This document shows, in pieces, positions 8,955 through 17,578 of a stretch of DNA of 64,000 nt (positions within the stretch are counted from its first letter, which is position 1; each line of letters starts with the position of its first letter). The notes under the pieces are model-generated. The model was not told where the DNA came from, searched no databases, and saw only the letters and a program-made list of their open reading frames with translations. Source of the stretch: Lasioglossum baleicum (lineage: Eukaryota > Arthropoda > Insecta > Hymenoptera > Halictidae). The stretch is from assembly GCF_051020765.1 (NCBI RefSeq), contig NW_027469083.1:2108001-2172000 (forward strand), in the 5' to 3' direction. The translations under genes were made by a program, and so were the position numbers.

Positions 8955-9332
8955 TGTAGGATTTCCCTATTTTATATTATTTCGGTGGCGATCGAGTTAG
9001 CTAATCGATCTACGCGGGCGGGGAAGCAATAAAAGGATCGACTCTTACGATAACTGTTTAATAATATAATGAAGAAATAAAGAATGTAGAACAAAGATTC
9101 AATGACAACTTTACAAGGCGACGACCGGCGAGAGACTGCCGTTCTCGCTTCTTCCACGCCTTTTTCAACCGTCTTCGCCTATCGTTTGTTTCGACAAACG
9201 GCAGGCAAATTCATCTGTTAAACTTTTTCGTGGAACGCGCGTTCCGCTTGCTTTCGGCGGGACGCGCGTTTCGCCTGTTTCTCGCGGGACGCGCGTTTCG
9301 CTTGTTTCTCGCGCGAATTTACACCTCCCACA
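8955..9332 (-). repeat. 3' LTR of the retrotransposon
   Basis: 378 bp. Read on the - strand it starts TGTGGGAGG and ends ATCCTACA. It differs from the 5' LTR at two positions (T for G in the AAAGAATGTAG stretch, and A for G in GGCAAATTC). The last codons and stop of pol lie inside it. Confidence 0.92.
9230..9310. repeat. 27-bp GC-rich tandem repeat in LTR
   Basis: Three head-to-tail units of about 27 bp, the last two being GCGGGACGCGCGTTTCGC followed by YTGTTTCTC. The first unit contains the perfect palindrome GGAACGCGCGTTCC. The same repeat is in the 5' LTR at about 13985-14065. Confidence 0.85.
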
Positions 9333-12300
9333 CTCGGCCATCCTGCAAATCTTCGGACCCCGAAGATGTACCCAGATACGGCTTCATATAATCGGCCGCG
9401 GTCGACGTTATTCTCGGCCCTTCAGTTTCGCCAATTCGCACGACTTCGTATCGATCATTCCGTTTAACTTTTACAACTTTGTACGGCCCTAAAAATTTCT
9501 GTTTAATTTTTAGTCCAGTTCCAAACTGCGTCCTTTGGATCGCTACTAAATCCCCTTCTTTATATTTAATCGCTTCTTTACATTTTCGGTTATGGCCGCG
9601 ACGATTTTCCTCCTGAATCGTAACAATATTTTCGGTTGCCGCGCTCCTCAAACTATCACGGTTCGCATCGAACATCTCAACTGTTTCTTGTTCGATAAGT
9701 GAAAGAATTCTCACATCCTCTTTTTGTCGCATCTTGACACCAAAAAGTATCTCGAATGGAGTCATACCCACCGCGCGCTGAAAACTGCTATTTAAACATC
9801 GTTGCAACCGGTCGACGTGTTTGTACCAATGGTCGGGGTTATCTAGCGAGAGTTTTGTCAACACCGGAATAATGGTACGGTTAACGCGCTCAACTTGTCC
9901 ATTCGCGCGTGGTACACCCGTTGTAGCCGTAAGATGTTCGATGGACTCCGACGCACAATACTCTTTGAAATCTTTCGACGTAAACGCGGTTCCCTTATCA
10001 GAAATAATACGCTTCGGGTTTCCGAAAATTTTTTGTTGCGCGACCAACCTACTTAGTACTTCCGCTGTATTTGTCGTCTTCGTTGGGTAAATCCATACAA
10101 ATTTAGCAAAAGCATCTACTACGACTAATATATACTTATAATTTTTACTCGTCGATACCATCGGTCCTTGGTGGTCGATATGATACGTGCACAACGGCGT
10201 ATCTCCTTTGGGAATGGGGGAAAGCATCCCTTCCTTCTTACCTTTTTTCTTTTCGGCTAATATACACGGCACGCAACAGCTGATTACTCTTTCTACTCGC
10301 TCGCTTAAATTCGGAATATAAAATTCTTCCTTAATTCGCTCTACAACTTTCTTCACTCCAAAATGTCCATTCTCATGCACTCTTCGAATAGTATCTACAA
10401 ACATACTCGCTGGTAGCACCACAACAGTTCTATCACCGTATCTCTTTAACAATAAATCATGTTCCATTAAATAGTCCTCGTACGCTTCCCTTTCCAATAC
10501 CTGTTTTATGGCCCGAATGCGTTCATCTTCGTTTTGTGTTTTCCGAATAATTTCGCGCATCTTATCTTCCACGATAAACACCGGATACCTACTTAGCGCA
10601 TCAACGTGTTTCAGACGTTCACCCGATCGGTGTTCGATTTTATAATGGAATTCTTCGAGAGTCAACGCCCATCTCGCAACTCGCGGACACAAATCTTTTT
10701 TATACAGAGTCTTTTGCACCGCTTGGCAATCAGTAATTATTGTGAAATCTAATCCTAATAGGTACACCCGAAACTTCTGCACTGCTCTTACTATCGCTAA
10801 CAATTCTAATTCATACGAGCTGTACTTTCTTTCTGCATCTGTAGTTTTTTTGCTCATATAATGAACGGGATGGAACACCTTTCCGTCGCACGCTTTTTGC
10901 AGTAAAACTGCCCCGTATCCGTCTGAACTAGCATCGGTGTGTAATTCTGTCATAGCTGTGGGCTGAAAAATACGTAACACCGGCTTGCAACATAACGCGG
11001 TTTTTAACGCGATAAACGCCCGTTTTTGCTCTACGTCGAACCGAAATTTGACACCGTCTTTTAGTAAATCTGATAATGGATACGCTATCTTTGCATAATT
11101 TTCTATAAACTTTCGGAAATATCCTGTAAGTCCGAGGAAACTCTGTACGTCTTTTTTCTTAGTTGGCTCCGGAAAAGCCTGTACCGCTTTAACTTTATTC
11201 GGTGACGGGCCGACATGACCGTTCGTAATAGTATGACCCAAAAATTCAACTTCTCGCTGGAGGAATCTACATTTTTTCCAATTTATCCGTAAACCATTTT
11301 TTTCTGCGACATTTAACGTGATTTTCAAATTTTCAAACGCGTGCTCATCGGTTGTGCCCGGCACAATCAGATCGTCCATATAGGTTATGACTGTTTTGTT
11401 TGTAACTAGTTCGCTGAAAATATTGTCGATAAATCGGAGGAAACTGGTAGTACTGTTACATAAGCCGAAAGGGGTTCTGATAAACTCGTATTGCCCGTCG
11501 GGCGTTACAAACGACGTGTACTTTCTGCTTTCTTCGGCGACGGGGACATGAAAAAATCCATTCTTTAAGTCAAGTACTGAAAAAACTCGCGCGCCCGATA
11601 AAGAATCGATGCAGTCCTCGATCAGAGGCATAGGAAATCTATCTTTAATAATTTTCTTATTTAATTCGCGATAGTCTATACATACGCGGTACGAGTTGTC
11701 TTTTTTCGGTACGATAACAACGGAACTAGCATATTCGCTACAACTTTTCCTAATTATTCCTTCTTGCAACCATTCGCGTATTTGTTGATTTAATATTTCC
11801 TTTTCCTTAAAAGCTAAACGCCTGGGACGCAGTCGGACTGGATTTTTGTCTACAACCGTAATTCGAGTTTCGATCGCTGTTGTTATATTTTTAACTGGCT
11901 CATACCTTTCTACAATATTCCGCAGCTGTTCTTTAAATTGTCCACTAATAATGTCCAATTCACTTTGTTCGATGCAGTTGACGCTCGCCAGGTCACCCAT
12001 CAGGACAGCTTCCGACGCATCGGCGATTGATTCGGGCCTTTGCTTCACTTTTTCTATCACGAGTTCACCTTGGTTTATCTGCACTTGCACATCTTGTAAG
12101 AAGTCTTGACCTAGTATTAATTCGGTTGACATAGCGTCATTCGGCACCGCGAACATTTCAACGTCGAAATCGTTATTGCCGACGCGCACTTGCGTTTTAA
12201 ATTTACCGACGGGTATCGTCCGCGCATTTCCGAAGCCGGTAAAAACCCGCGATGTCGACTGTAACTTAGGACCACCGATTTTGCGACACGTGTCCTCTCG

Positions 12301-12552
12301 CATTAAATTCACCTCACTTCCCGTGTCTATAAGCGCGTAACACACAACATTGTTTATAGTAACAGCGCTCAGCCTGTTTTTTACACTTCTCACACAGCTG
12401 ACATTGTCTCCACTATTTAGCGATTTTGCACGCGTTTGGCAGTCTTTTGAAAGATGTCCGAACTCATTACACGCAAAACATTTAGGTCCCTTTCCTTTAT
12501 GAGTGCAATTTTTTACATCGTGTTCGGCTGACCCACAGGAGAAACAATGCAT
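9319..12552 (-). CDS. pol: Retrotransposon Pol polyprotein (zinc knuckles, PR, RT, RNase H, IN)
   Basis: 1,077 codons. Two CCHC zinc knuckles (residues 3-16 and 25-38) open the frame. The aspartic protease follows with DTGS at 76-79 and ILGQDFL at 146-152. Reverse transcriptase spans about 265-440 with LDLKNGFFHV and the catalytic YMDD at 391-394. RNase H has D540, E583, D608 and D651. The integrase has an HHCC zinc site (H726, H730, C760, C763) and a DDE core at D793, D852 and E888, with the 35-residue D-E spacing. A GPY-type module follows in the C-terminal region (LGPYKVVKV). All catalytic residues are present, so the enzyme could be active. The frame is the same as gag, with one TAG and two codons between them, so the ATG at 12552 may not be the true start; read-through or a gag-pol fusion broken by one stop is likely. 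Confidence 0.93.
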   Translation of the reverse strand: MHCFSCGSAEHDVKNCTHKGKGPKCFACNEFGHLSKDCQTRAKSLNSGDNVSCVRSVKNRLSAVTINNVVCYALIDTGSEVNLMREDTCRKIGGPKLQSTSRVFTGFGNARTIPVGKFKTQVRVGNNDFDVEMFAVPNDAMSTELILGQDFLQDVQVQINQGELVIEKVKQRPESIADASEAVLMGDLASVNCIEQSELDIISGQFKEQLRNIVERYEPVKNITTAIETRITVVDKNPVRLRPRRLAFKEKEILNQQIREWLQEGIIRKSCSEYASSVVIVPKKDNSYRVCIDYRELNKKIIKDRFPMPLIEDCIDSLSGARVFSVLDLKNGFFHVPVAEESRKYTSFVTPDGQYEFIRTPFGLCNSTTSFLRFIDNIFSELVTNKTVITYMDDLIVPGTTDEHAFENLKITLNVAEKNGLRINWKKCRFLQREVEFLGHTITNGHVGPSPNKVKAVQAFPEPTKKKDVQSFLGLTGYFRKFIENYAKIAYPLSDLLKDGVKFRFDVEQKRAFIALKTALCCKPVLRIFQPTAMTELHTDASSDGYGAVLLQKACDGKVFHPVHYMSKKTTDAERKYSSYELELLAIVRAVQKFRVYLLGLDFTIITDCQAVQKTLYKKDLCPRVARWALTLEEFHYKIEHRSGERLKHVDALSRYPVFIVEDKMREIIRKTQNEDERIRAIKQVLEREAYEDYLMEHDLLLKRYGDRTVVVLPASMFVDTIRRVHENGHFGVKKVVERIKEEFYIPNLSERVERVISCCVPCILAEKKKGKKEGMLSPIPKGDTPLCTYHIDHQGPMVSTSKNYKYILVVVDAFAKFVWIYPTKTTNTAEVLSRLVAQQKIFGNPKRIISDKGTAFTSKDFKEYCASESIEHLTATTGVPRANGQVERVNRTIIPVLTKLSLDNPDHWYKHVDRLQRCLNSSFQRAVGMTPFEILFGVKMRQKEDVRILSLIEQETVEMFDANRDSLRSAATENIVTIQEENRRGHNRKCKEAIKYKEGDLVAIQRTQFGTGLKIKQKFLGPYKVVKVKRNDRYEVVRIGETEGPRITSTAADYMKPYLGTSSGSEDLQDGRVWEV

Positions 12553-12558
12553 CTTCTT

Positions 12559-12561
12559 CTA
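12559..12561 (-). other. In-frame TAG between gag and pol
   Basis: The - strand reads TTC TAG AAG AAG ATG. gag and pol are in one frame separated by this single stop. It could be suppressed, as in gammaretroviruses, or be a recent nonsense mutation in a single gag-pol frame. Confidence 0.8.
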
Positions 12562-13500
12562 GAATCTTGCCTCTTGAAACCGTGCTGGTCGTTGTTGCAT
12601 CTTCTTGTTTTCTCCGTCGCGTTCCTTCCTTTCCCAGGGGCGTCTGCCGCTGTCGGCGTCCTTTTCTTTCTCTTTTCTTCGGTCGTATAGCTCTAGTCTT
12701 CTCCTTAATTCGTGAAGCGACATCGCTTCATACAACATCGTTTTGCTGTGTTCTCGATCTTGGATGCCATTAATAATATGTTCGATTAATGCATCTTCTT
12801 CCACGGATCCTTGGCTTGCAATTTCTTGCATGGCCCCCACATACTGTCGTGCGCTCTCATTCGGCCGCCTTTTTCGTTTACGCAACTCTTCTTGGATTAA
12901 CGCGCCGTTCATTTCCGCCTTAAATTCTCGCAACAGCCTCTTTTTAAGAATCTGCCATGATACTATCCCTTTTTCATAGGTAACGAACTGTTTCGCTGAT
13001 CCCTTCATCATTCTTTTCCCGTATAGCAACTTTTGTAAGTCGTTCCATTCAAGCAACGCACTTAGTTCTTCGAAATCGTTGACCCACTTTTTAATCGGCA
13101 ATTTGTCGTCACCTGTGAAGTATGGAATACTATTGTCGACGTCTTTAATTGTGAATTTTATCACTTCGTTTCTCGAGGTTGTATTTCTCCTCGGTGTGCG
13201 ATACTTTTTATCTTCTTCCATTGCACTTTCCATGTTTTCGTCGGAATCGTCGTCTGTTTCCTCGTCTTCGGATTCTTCTTCCTCCTCTTCTGTTCCAAGG
13301 CGTAGGTAATTTTTCAGTCTCACACGCATCTCGTTCTTGTTGCCTATATGTGTTAGTTGCAACTCTCTTAATTTTTCTCGCAACTCCTTAACCTTCATTG
13401 CGTCTATCGTCTCTTCTGATAATCCTTCGTTCGTCTTATCCTTAATCTTCGTTCCACTTCCGTTCAACGTATCCAAATTGTTCTCTGTACCTCCATTCAT
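12559..13500 (-). CDS. gag: Retrotransposon Gag protein with N-terminal SAP-like motif
   Basis: 313 codons. Residues 33-66 resemble a SAP motif (MKVKELREKLREL, then GNKNEMRVRL), a helix-extension-helix DNA-binding fold. An acidic run follows at 71-97. Residues about 120-275 fit retrotransposon gag (PYFTGDDKLPIKKWVNDFEE, SWQILKKRLLREF). The tail from 274 is strongly charged and mostly basic. It stops with TAG (12559-12561) before the zinc knuckles, which lie in the same frame 12 codons or fewer downstream. Gag forms the particle that packages the element RNA. The stop before the nucleocapsid knuckles is odd and is discussed in the findings. Confidence 0.88.
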   Translation of the reverse strand: MNGGTENNLDTLNGSGTKIKDKTNEGLSEETIDAMKVKELREKLRELQLTHIGNKNEMRVRLKNYLRLGTEEEEEESEDEETDDDSDENMESAMEEDKKYRTPRRNTTSRNEVIKFTIKDVDNSIPYFTGDDKLPIKKWVNDFEELSALLEWNDLQKLLYGKRMMKGSAKQFVTYEKGIVSWQILKKRLLREFKAEMNGALIQEELRKRKRRPNESARQYVGAMQEIASQGSVEEDALIEHIINGIQDREHSKTMLYEAMSLHELRRRLELYDRRKEKEKDADSGRRPWERKERDGENKKMQQRPARFQEARF

Positions 13501-13694
13501 CTTGGTGATCTTCTGATTACAACGTAGTGTCGCTCGACGATTGTTAACACTTCTTTCGGCTAGTGGCCAACTTACACACTACCGTACAACTGAATAAATC
13601 GCGAATTGACACTTTCCACTTCTCTTTCAACTGCACCTCGTAACCGAATCGTCCCGATCACACTCGCTTTAATTGCCCACGCAACCACCGGACT
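13501..13694 (-). other. Retrotransposon leader between primer site and gag
   Basis: About 190 bases between the primer-binding site and the gag ATG. This is the expected place of the packaging signal. I see no ORF or clear motif. Confidence 0.6.
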
Positions 13695-13707
13695 GGACGA
13701 GCCCCCA
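13695..13707 (-). other. Primer-binding site, tRNA-Pro-like
   Basis: The - strand reads TGGGGGCTCGTCC two bases after the 5' LTR. These 13 bases are complementary to the 3' end of a tRNA-Pro (ending in CCA) and equal the first 13 bases of the well-known tRNA-Pro site of murine leukaemia virus. The match stops after 13 of 18. Confidence 0.8.
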
Positions 13708-13709
13708 AA

Positions 13710-14087
13710 TGTAGGATTTCCCTATTTTATATTATTTCGGTGGCGATCGAGTTAGCTAATCGATCTACGCGGGCGGGGAAGCAATAAAAGGATCGACTCT
13801 TACGATAACTGTTTAATAATATAATGAAGAAATAAAGAAGGTAGAACAAAGATTCAATGACAACTTTACAAGGCGACGACCGGCGAGAGACTGCCGTTCT
13901 CGCTTCTTCCACGCCTTTTTCAACCGTCTTCGCCTATCGTTTGTTTCGACAAACGGCAGGCGAATTCATCTGTTAAACTTTTTCGTGGAACGCGCGTTCC
14001 GCTTGCTTTCGGCGGGACGCGCGTTTCGCCTGTTTCTCGCGGGACGCGCGTTTCGCTTGTTTCTCGCGCGAATTTACACCTCCCACA
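13710..14087 (-). repeat. 5' LTR of the retrotransposon
   Basis: 378 bp, matching the 3' LTR except at two positions. It contains the same GC-rich 27-bp tandem repeat. Its outer end abuts the TGCA duplication at 14088-14091. Confidence 0.92.
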
Positions 14088-14108
14088 TGCATCTACTACG
14101 CCTCGAAG

Positions 14109-14511
14109 TTATTGAACCCACGCTCGCCACACTCTGCACTGGATTTCGAGGAATTTTTCGAACCACTCCAGTTTTGGTTCTGACGAAGGAACAACTCTTC
14201 TCACCTGTGCAGGAATTATTAGATGCCTCTGTACAATCGTTCTCGGCTCATCCACAGCTTCCTCTAGAAAACGTTCATTCATTATCCGCATTGCACGTTG
14301 CTTATGATGCCTAGCGGTTTGTCTTAGGATCTTGTCTGCCCCTACAGACATTTAACCATTTCCGTGACACTTGAGCAGCGCAAAGCAGAGACTTAGGCTC
14401 CAACTTGCGTAGAATCAGCTGGGATATCTCCGGCAGGAATTCAGAAATGAAATCCAACTTGGCAGGTTCCAGTAGTCCTAGCGCACGGAGGAAAGACCTG
14501 AAGAACTCCAT
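14109..14511 (-). pseudogene. F-box copy 3, frameshifted pseudogene
   Basis: An extra C within 14338-14342 breaks the frame after residue WLNVCR, splitting the gene into 14311-14511 and 14109-14351. The F-box start is also changed (EFLPEIS instead of ELPPEIS), removing the LPP. It has the 1-base tail deletion of the array class, lacks the Inr, and has the retrotransposon inserted 18-22 bp beyond the ORF end, where codons 140-141 of the 144-codon form would be. It is likely dead. Confidence 0.85.
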
Positions 14512-14609
14512 GTTGCCGCTGCAGCGTCAGGATCTACTGTTCCAAATTTTGGGTTTATATACCCTTGGTTACGGTTGATCGCCTGTTCCGGTTCGGTGAC
14601 CCGACCAAT
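14512..14609 (-). promoter_or_regulatory. Promoter of copy 3, Inr deleted
   Basis: CCAAT 14605-14609 and TATATAAA 14554-14561 are present, but the 10 bp with the Inr are missing, so the TATA box is 50 bases from the ATG instead of 60. Confidence 0.65.
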
Positions 14610-17067
14610 CAGGATCGAGCTCGGATGATTTTATGTTTGTCATTGTTATGTTAACTTGCTGTTGAGTGCACGCATCAGGAAATAAATTGTTGAATTTGTT
14701 TGCCGTATATCAAACTCTGGGGAAATGTTTCTGTTTGGAATACCTTATGAAAATGTTTCATTTTGGAATACGCCATGAAATATGTAGATAACATAAATTT
14801 ACATCTTAAGATGTTTTCTTTCAATGACATAGGGAGTGGTATAGGTATGATGTTTAACCTACCGTCGGGCGCAGCGGTTCTAGGAGATACATCAATCACT
14901 ATTTTGTGCAGTGTGATACATCCTTAAGCGGCGGAAACCCCTAGCTACTAGTAGCTGAATGTAAATGCTGTAATGTTGATTAGTTTTACATTTCAGAAAC
15001 TCATTGTCTTAACCCTCATACGCTCCTCAAGAATATTTTCCTCAATCCGCGAGTGGTTCGTAAGTCGGTCCGGATTGAGATCAGCTTGAGCCCAACGCTA
15101 GATTTCTAAAAACCGCGCGGAAATTGCGTAACGGCAACGGAGGAAATTAAGGGGCCGCCACACCGATTAGGGAAACTAAATTCCTCAATTTCGAACAAAT
15201 TTCGGATCTTATGGTTAGGACAGAGACGGAACGAAGCTAGCAGCCACTAGTGCGATAAAGATGGTACATTAGATAGAAGTCCAGACTTTGTAAACTCAAA
15301 CGTCGAAAAAAGCTTCTTTTCTATATTGATGTTCCCTGACACCCCCCCGCGGAGAGGGGAAATTAGTTTAGATTGCCCCGAGGCCGACAAAACCCCCCGA
15401 CCCGCTAGGTCATACCGGGAGTTTTGAGGGAATCAGAGTCAATCACAGTTCTGAACTAAAAAGAGAGGAAATTCTGGTGGAGGACAGGCGCAAAGTTTAG
15501 TATTTTGTTCCTACCACCCCTGAGTAGGGTGTCATTTGAAAGAGCTCGGGAAGAGGTATTGAGCCTCATAGGCTAGGAGCGCCTCCGAGGTCATCCGAAG
15601 GGCGTATAGCGTTTCTCGTAAATTAGAAAAGTTCTGTATGTATTTGGAGTCGCGAGGGCATTAGTATCTCTATCCCGAGGTCACAGTGGAGGTGCCTTTG
15701 ACTTTGAAAATTCTGACAAAGCCAAAGGTCTTGGAAACCTTTTTCAGATTTTGAAGGTCAAGGTCAAGGTCAAAGGTGCAGGCGGGATCAGGAACCTCCC
15801 CCGAAGGTCGCCATATAAATTTGCGGTGTCGAGCGACAAAAAGTAGTGAAAAATGGCATAGAATAGGTTAATTTAGCAATTAAGGATTTAGATTTTAGGC
15901 TGCGTGCGGATAGGAATAGTGTTAAACGGTTAGATTTAAAAGTGCGGTTTCAATGTTTCATATAGTTTGGATTGACATGTGTAAGGAAAAAATAAAATCC
16001 AGGTTAGGTTAATTTTTATTAAAATTGATTATAAAAAAAGGGACCACAATTACGATTATGAAATTTCGCGCGCGCCAAAGAACTGTGTTTACGGAACCTT
16101 TAAATGGACACAAAATAAATGACCCCCGCCGATTATGGATACGAAATTTCGAAAAAAAAATTTGTCTGTATATGATACGCGTTACACTTGTGTTATATGA
16201 TTACGAAATATTGCAAAAAATCGATTGTCACGATAAAATTTTGGTAACAAAGGCGATCTAGATTAGGCGCCGGAAAAAGAAGGTTCGAGAAGAAGTATCA
16301 AAAGCTCTCATGATTTATTTAAACATATTTCAACGAATTGCAGCAATGTATTACGTCATTTGTAATGAAAGATTATTTGATGTTATAGGAACGGATTTTT
16401 CCAAGATCCCTGATTCTGATCACAGACACTCTGTTAAACTGGAGCACTTCAATTTAACATGCACTATTTCATATATTGGATGATTGCAAAAGCTCATACT
16501 CAATTTACCTCGTGAACTTGTCTGAAACTAAACGTGCAACTTCTACGGAAAAGGAAATCACAGGTTGTAAAATGTTCGGAGACAATTATAGAAAACAGAG
16601 TTACAGACTATATAATTGATTAATAAAACTGTTATTTATCCCAAATAGGGTACGAACTTTTGCAATCACACTACTAATACATTACGATTAGTAATACATT
16701 ATTGGCTAACGATTGAAGGCTGTTAAAGGATCTAGTAAAGAATCATTGGTCATGGACTTTAGAAAATGACGAAAATATATTATATCTTAAATATAAACAT
16801 ATTATTAATATATTCAACGAAAAATATCCTGCATCGCTTATGGGAAGCAGTAGTTAGATTTTTAAAAAAATACTGTCCACACTTGGACATCAGTCAATTA
16901 TACATATAGGGGAAAATTATAACAAGATTTTCTTGTGGTCAAACAATGGATTATATGTACTTACTTAGACTACATTATCCTAACAACTAGTCAATTCACT
17001 CATAAGAGCGGGTCAAGATAAAATTGACTAACATCTTACATTCTAATACATCTACTACGCCTCGAAG
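14610..17067 (-). repeat. Spacer upstream of copy 3 / 3' flank of copy 4
   Basis: AAGGTCA cluster intact at 15752-15780. The distal acceptor for copy 4 is mutated: the - strand reads CTTACAC at 15979-15980 instead of CTTACAG. No gene seen. Confidence 0.75.
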
Positions 17068-17469
17068 TTATTGAACCCACGCTCGCCACACTCTGCACTG
17101 GATTTCGAGGAATTTTTCGAACCACTCCAGTTTTGGTTCTGACGAAGGAACAACTCTACTCACCTGTGCAGGAATTATTAGATCCCTCTGTACAATCGTT
17201 CTCGGCTCATCCACAGCTTCCCCTAGAATACGTTCATTCATTATCCGCATTGCACGTTGCTTATGATGCCTAGCGGTTTGTCTTAGGATCTTGTCTGCCC
17301 TACAGACATTTAACCATTTCCGTGACACTTGAGCAGCGCAAAGCAGAGACTTAGGCTCCAACTTGCGTAGAATCAGCTGGGATATCTCCGGCGGGAGTTC
17401 AGAAATGAAATCCAACTTGGCAGGTTCCAGTAGTCCTAGCGCACGGAGGAAAGACCTGAAGAACTCCAT
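17068..17469 (-). CDS. Short F-box protein, copy 4 (class A, 133 codons)
   Basis: This is the reference for class A. Residues 20-69 are the F-box with LPPEISQLILRKL and SRKWLNVC. Relative to copies 1 and 2 one T is missing shortly after codon 106, changing the tail to VVPSSEPKLEWFEKF and a stop at codon 134. The deletion is 3' of the CAG|GTGAGT donor at codon 102 (intron would begin at 17163), so it would not matter if the intron is spliced. The tail has no recognisable domain. I am sure of the F-box but not of the 3' end of the gene. Confidence 0.72.
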   Translation of the reverse strand: MEFFRSFLRALGLLEPAKLDFISELPPEISQLILRKLEPKSLLCAAQVSRKWLNVCRADKILRQTARHHKQRAMRIMNERILGEAVDEPRTIVQRDLIIPAQVSRVVPSSEPKLEWFEKFLEIQCRVWRAWVQ

Positions 17470-17578
17470 GTTGCCGCTGCAGCGTCAGGATCTCGAATGA
17501 TCTACTGTTCCAAATTTTGGGGGTTATATACCCTTGGTTACGGTTGATCGCCTGTTCCGGTTCGGTGACCCGACCAAT
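17470..17578 (-). promoter_or_regulatory. Promoter of copy 4
   Basis: CCAAT 17574-17578, TATATAA 17524-17530 and Inr present. One extra C downstream of the TATA box makes the TATA-Inr spacing 32 instead of 31, unique to this copy. Confidence 0.7.

Larger units (their letters stand above)
8955..14087 (-). mobile_element. Ty3/gypsy-type LTR retrotransposon, 5,133 bp, near-intact
   Basis: The element has two 378-bp LTRs that differ at only two positions I can find, TG...CA ends and a 4-bp target duplication TGCA (8951-8954 and 14088-14091). Its order is LTR, tRNA-Pro-like primer site, gag, pol (protease, RT, RNase H, integrase), LTR, on the - strand. The RT-RNase H-integrase order is that of Ty3/gypsy (Metaviridae), not Ty1/copia. 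No env frame follows pol. The insertion lies at the very 3' end of F-box copy 3. Near-identical LTRs suggest a recent insertion. Confidence 0.93.

Noticed and set aside
8972..9157. 61-codon frame inside both LTRs (also 13727-13912) and 13985-14314
   Set aside because: Part of the non-coding LTR; the second is a translation of the GC-rich tandem repeat running into the F-box pseudogene.
9200..9332. An env gene downstream of pol
   Set aside because: pol ends inside the 3' LTR, leaving no room; the element is a retrotransposon without envelope.
9821..10090. Open frames on the + strand inside gag-pol (also 11846-12109, 12567-13391)
   Set aside because: Shadows of the retrotransposon genes on the opposite strand.
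16000..16012. TTAGG telomeric repeat
   Set aside because: Only two TTAGG in a row (AGGTTAGGTTAA) per unit; on the sense strand it serves better as the branch-point region of the putative acceptor.
16025..16261. 78-codon + strand frame in many spacers
   Set aside because: It begins with TTG, and differing units have a TGA inside (TTATGG against TTATGA). AT-rich spacer, no recognisable domain.
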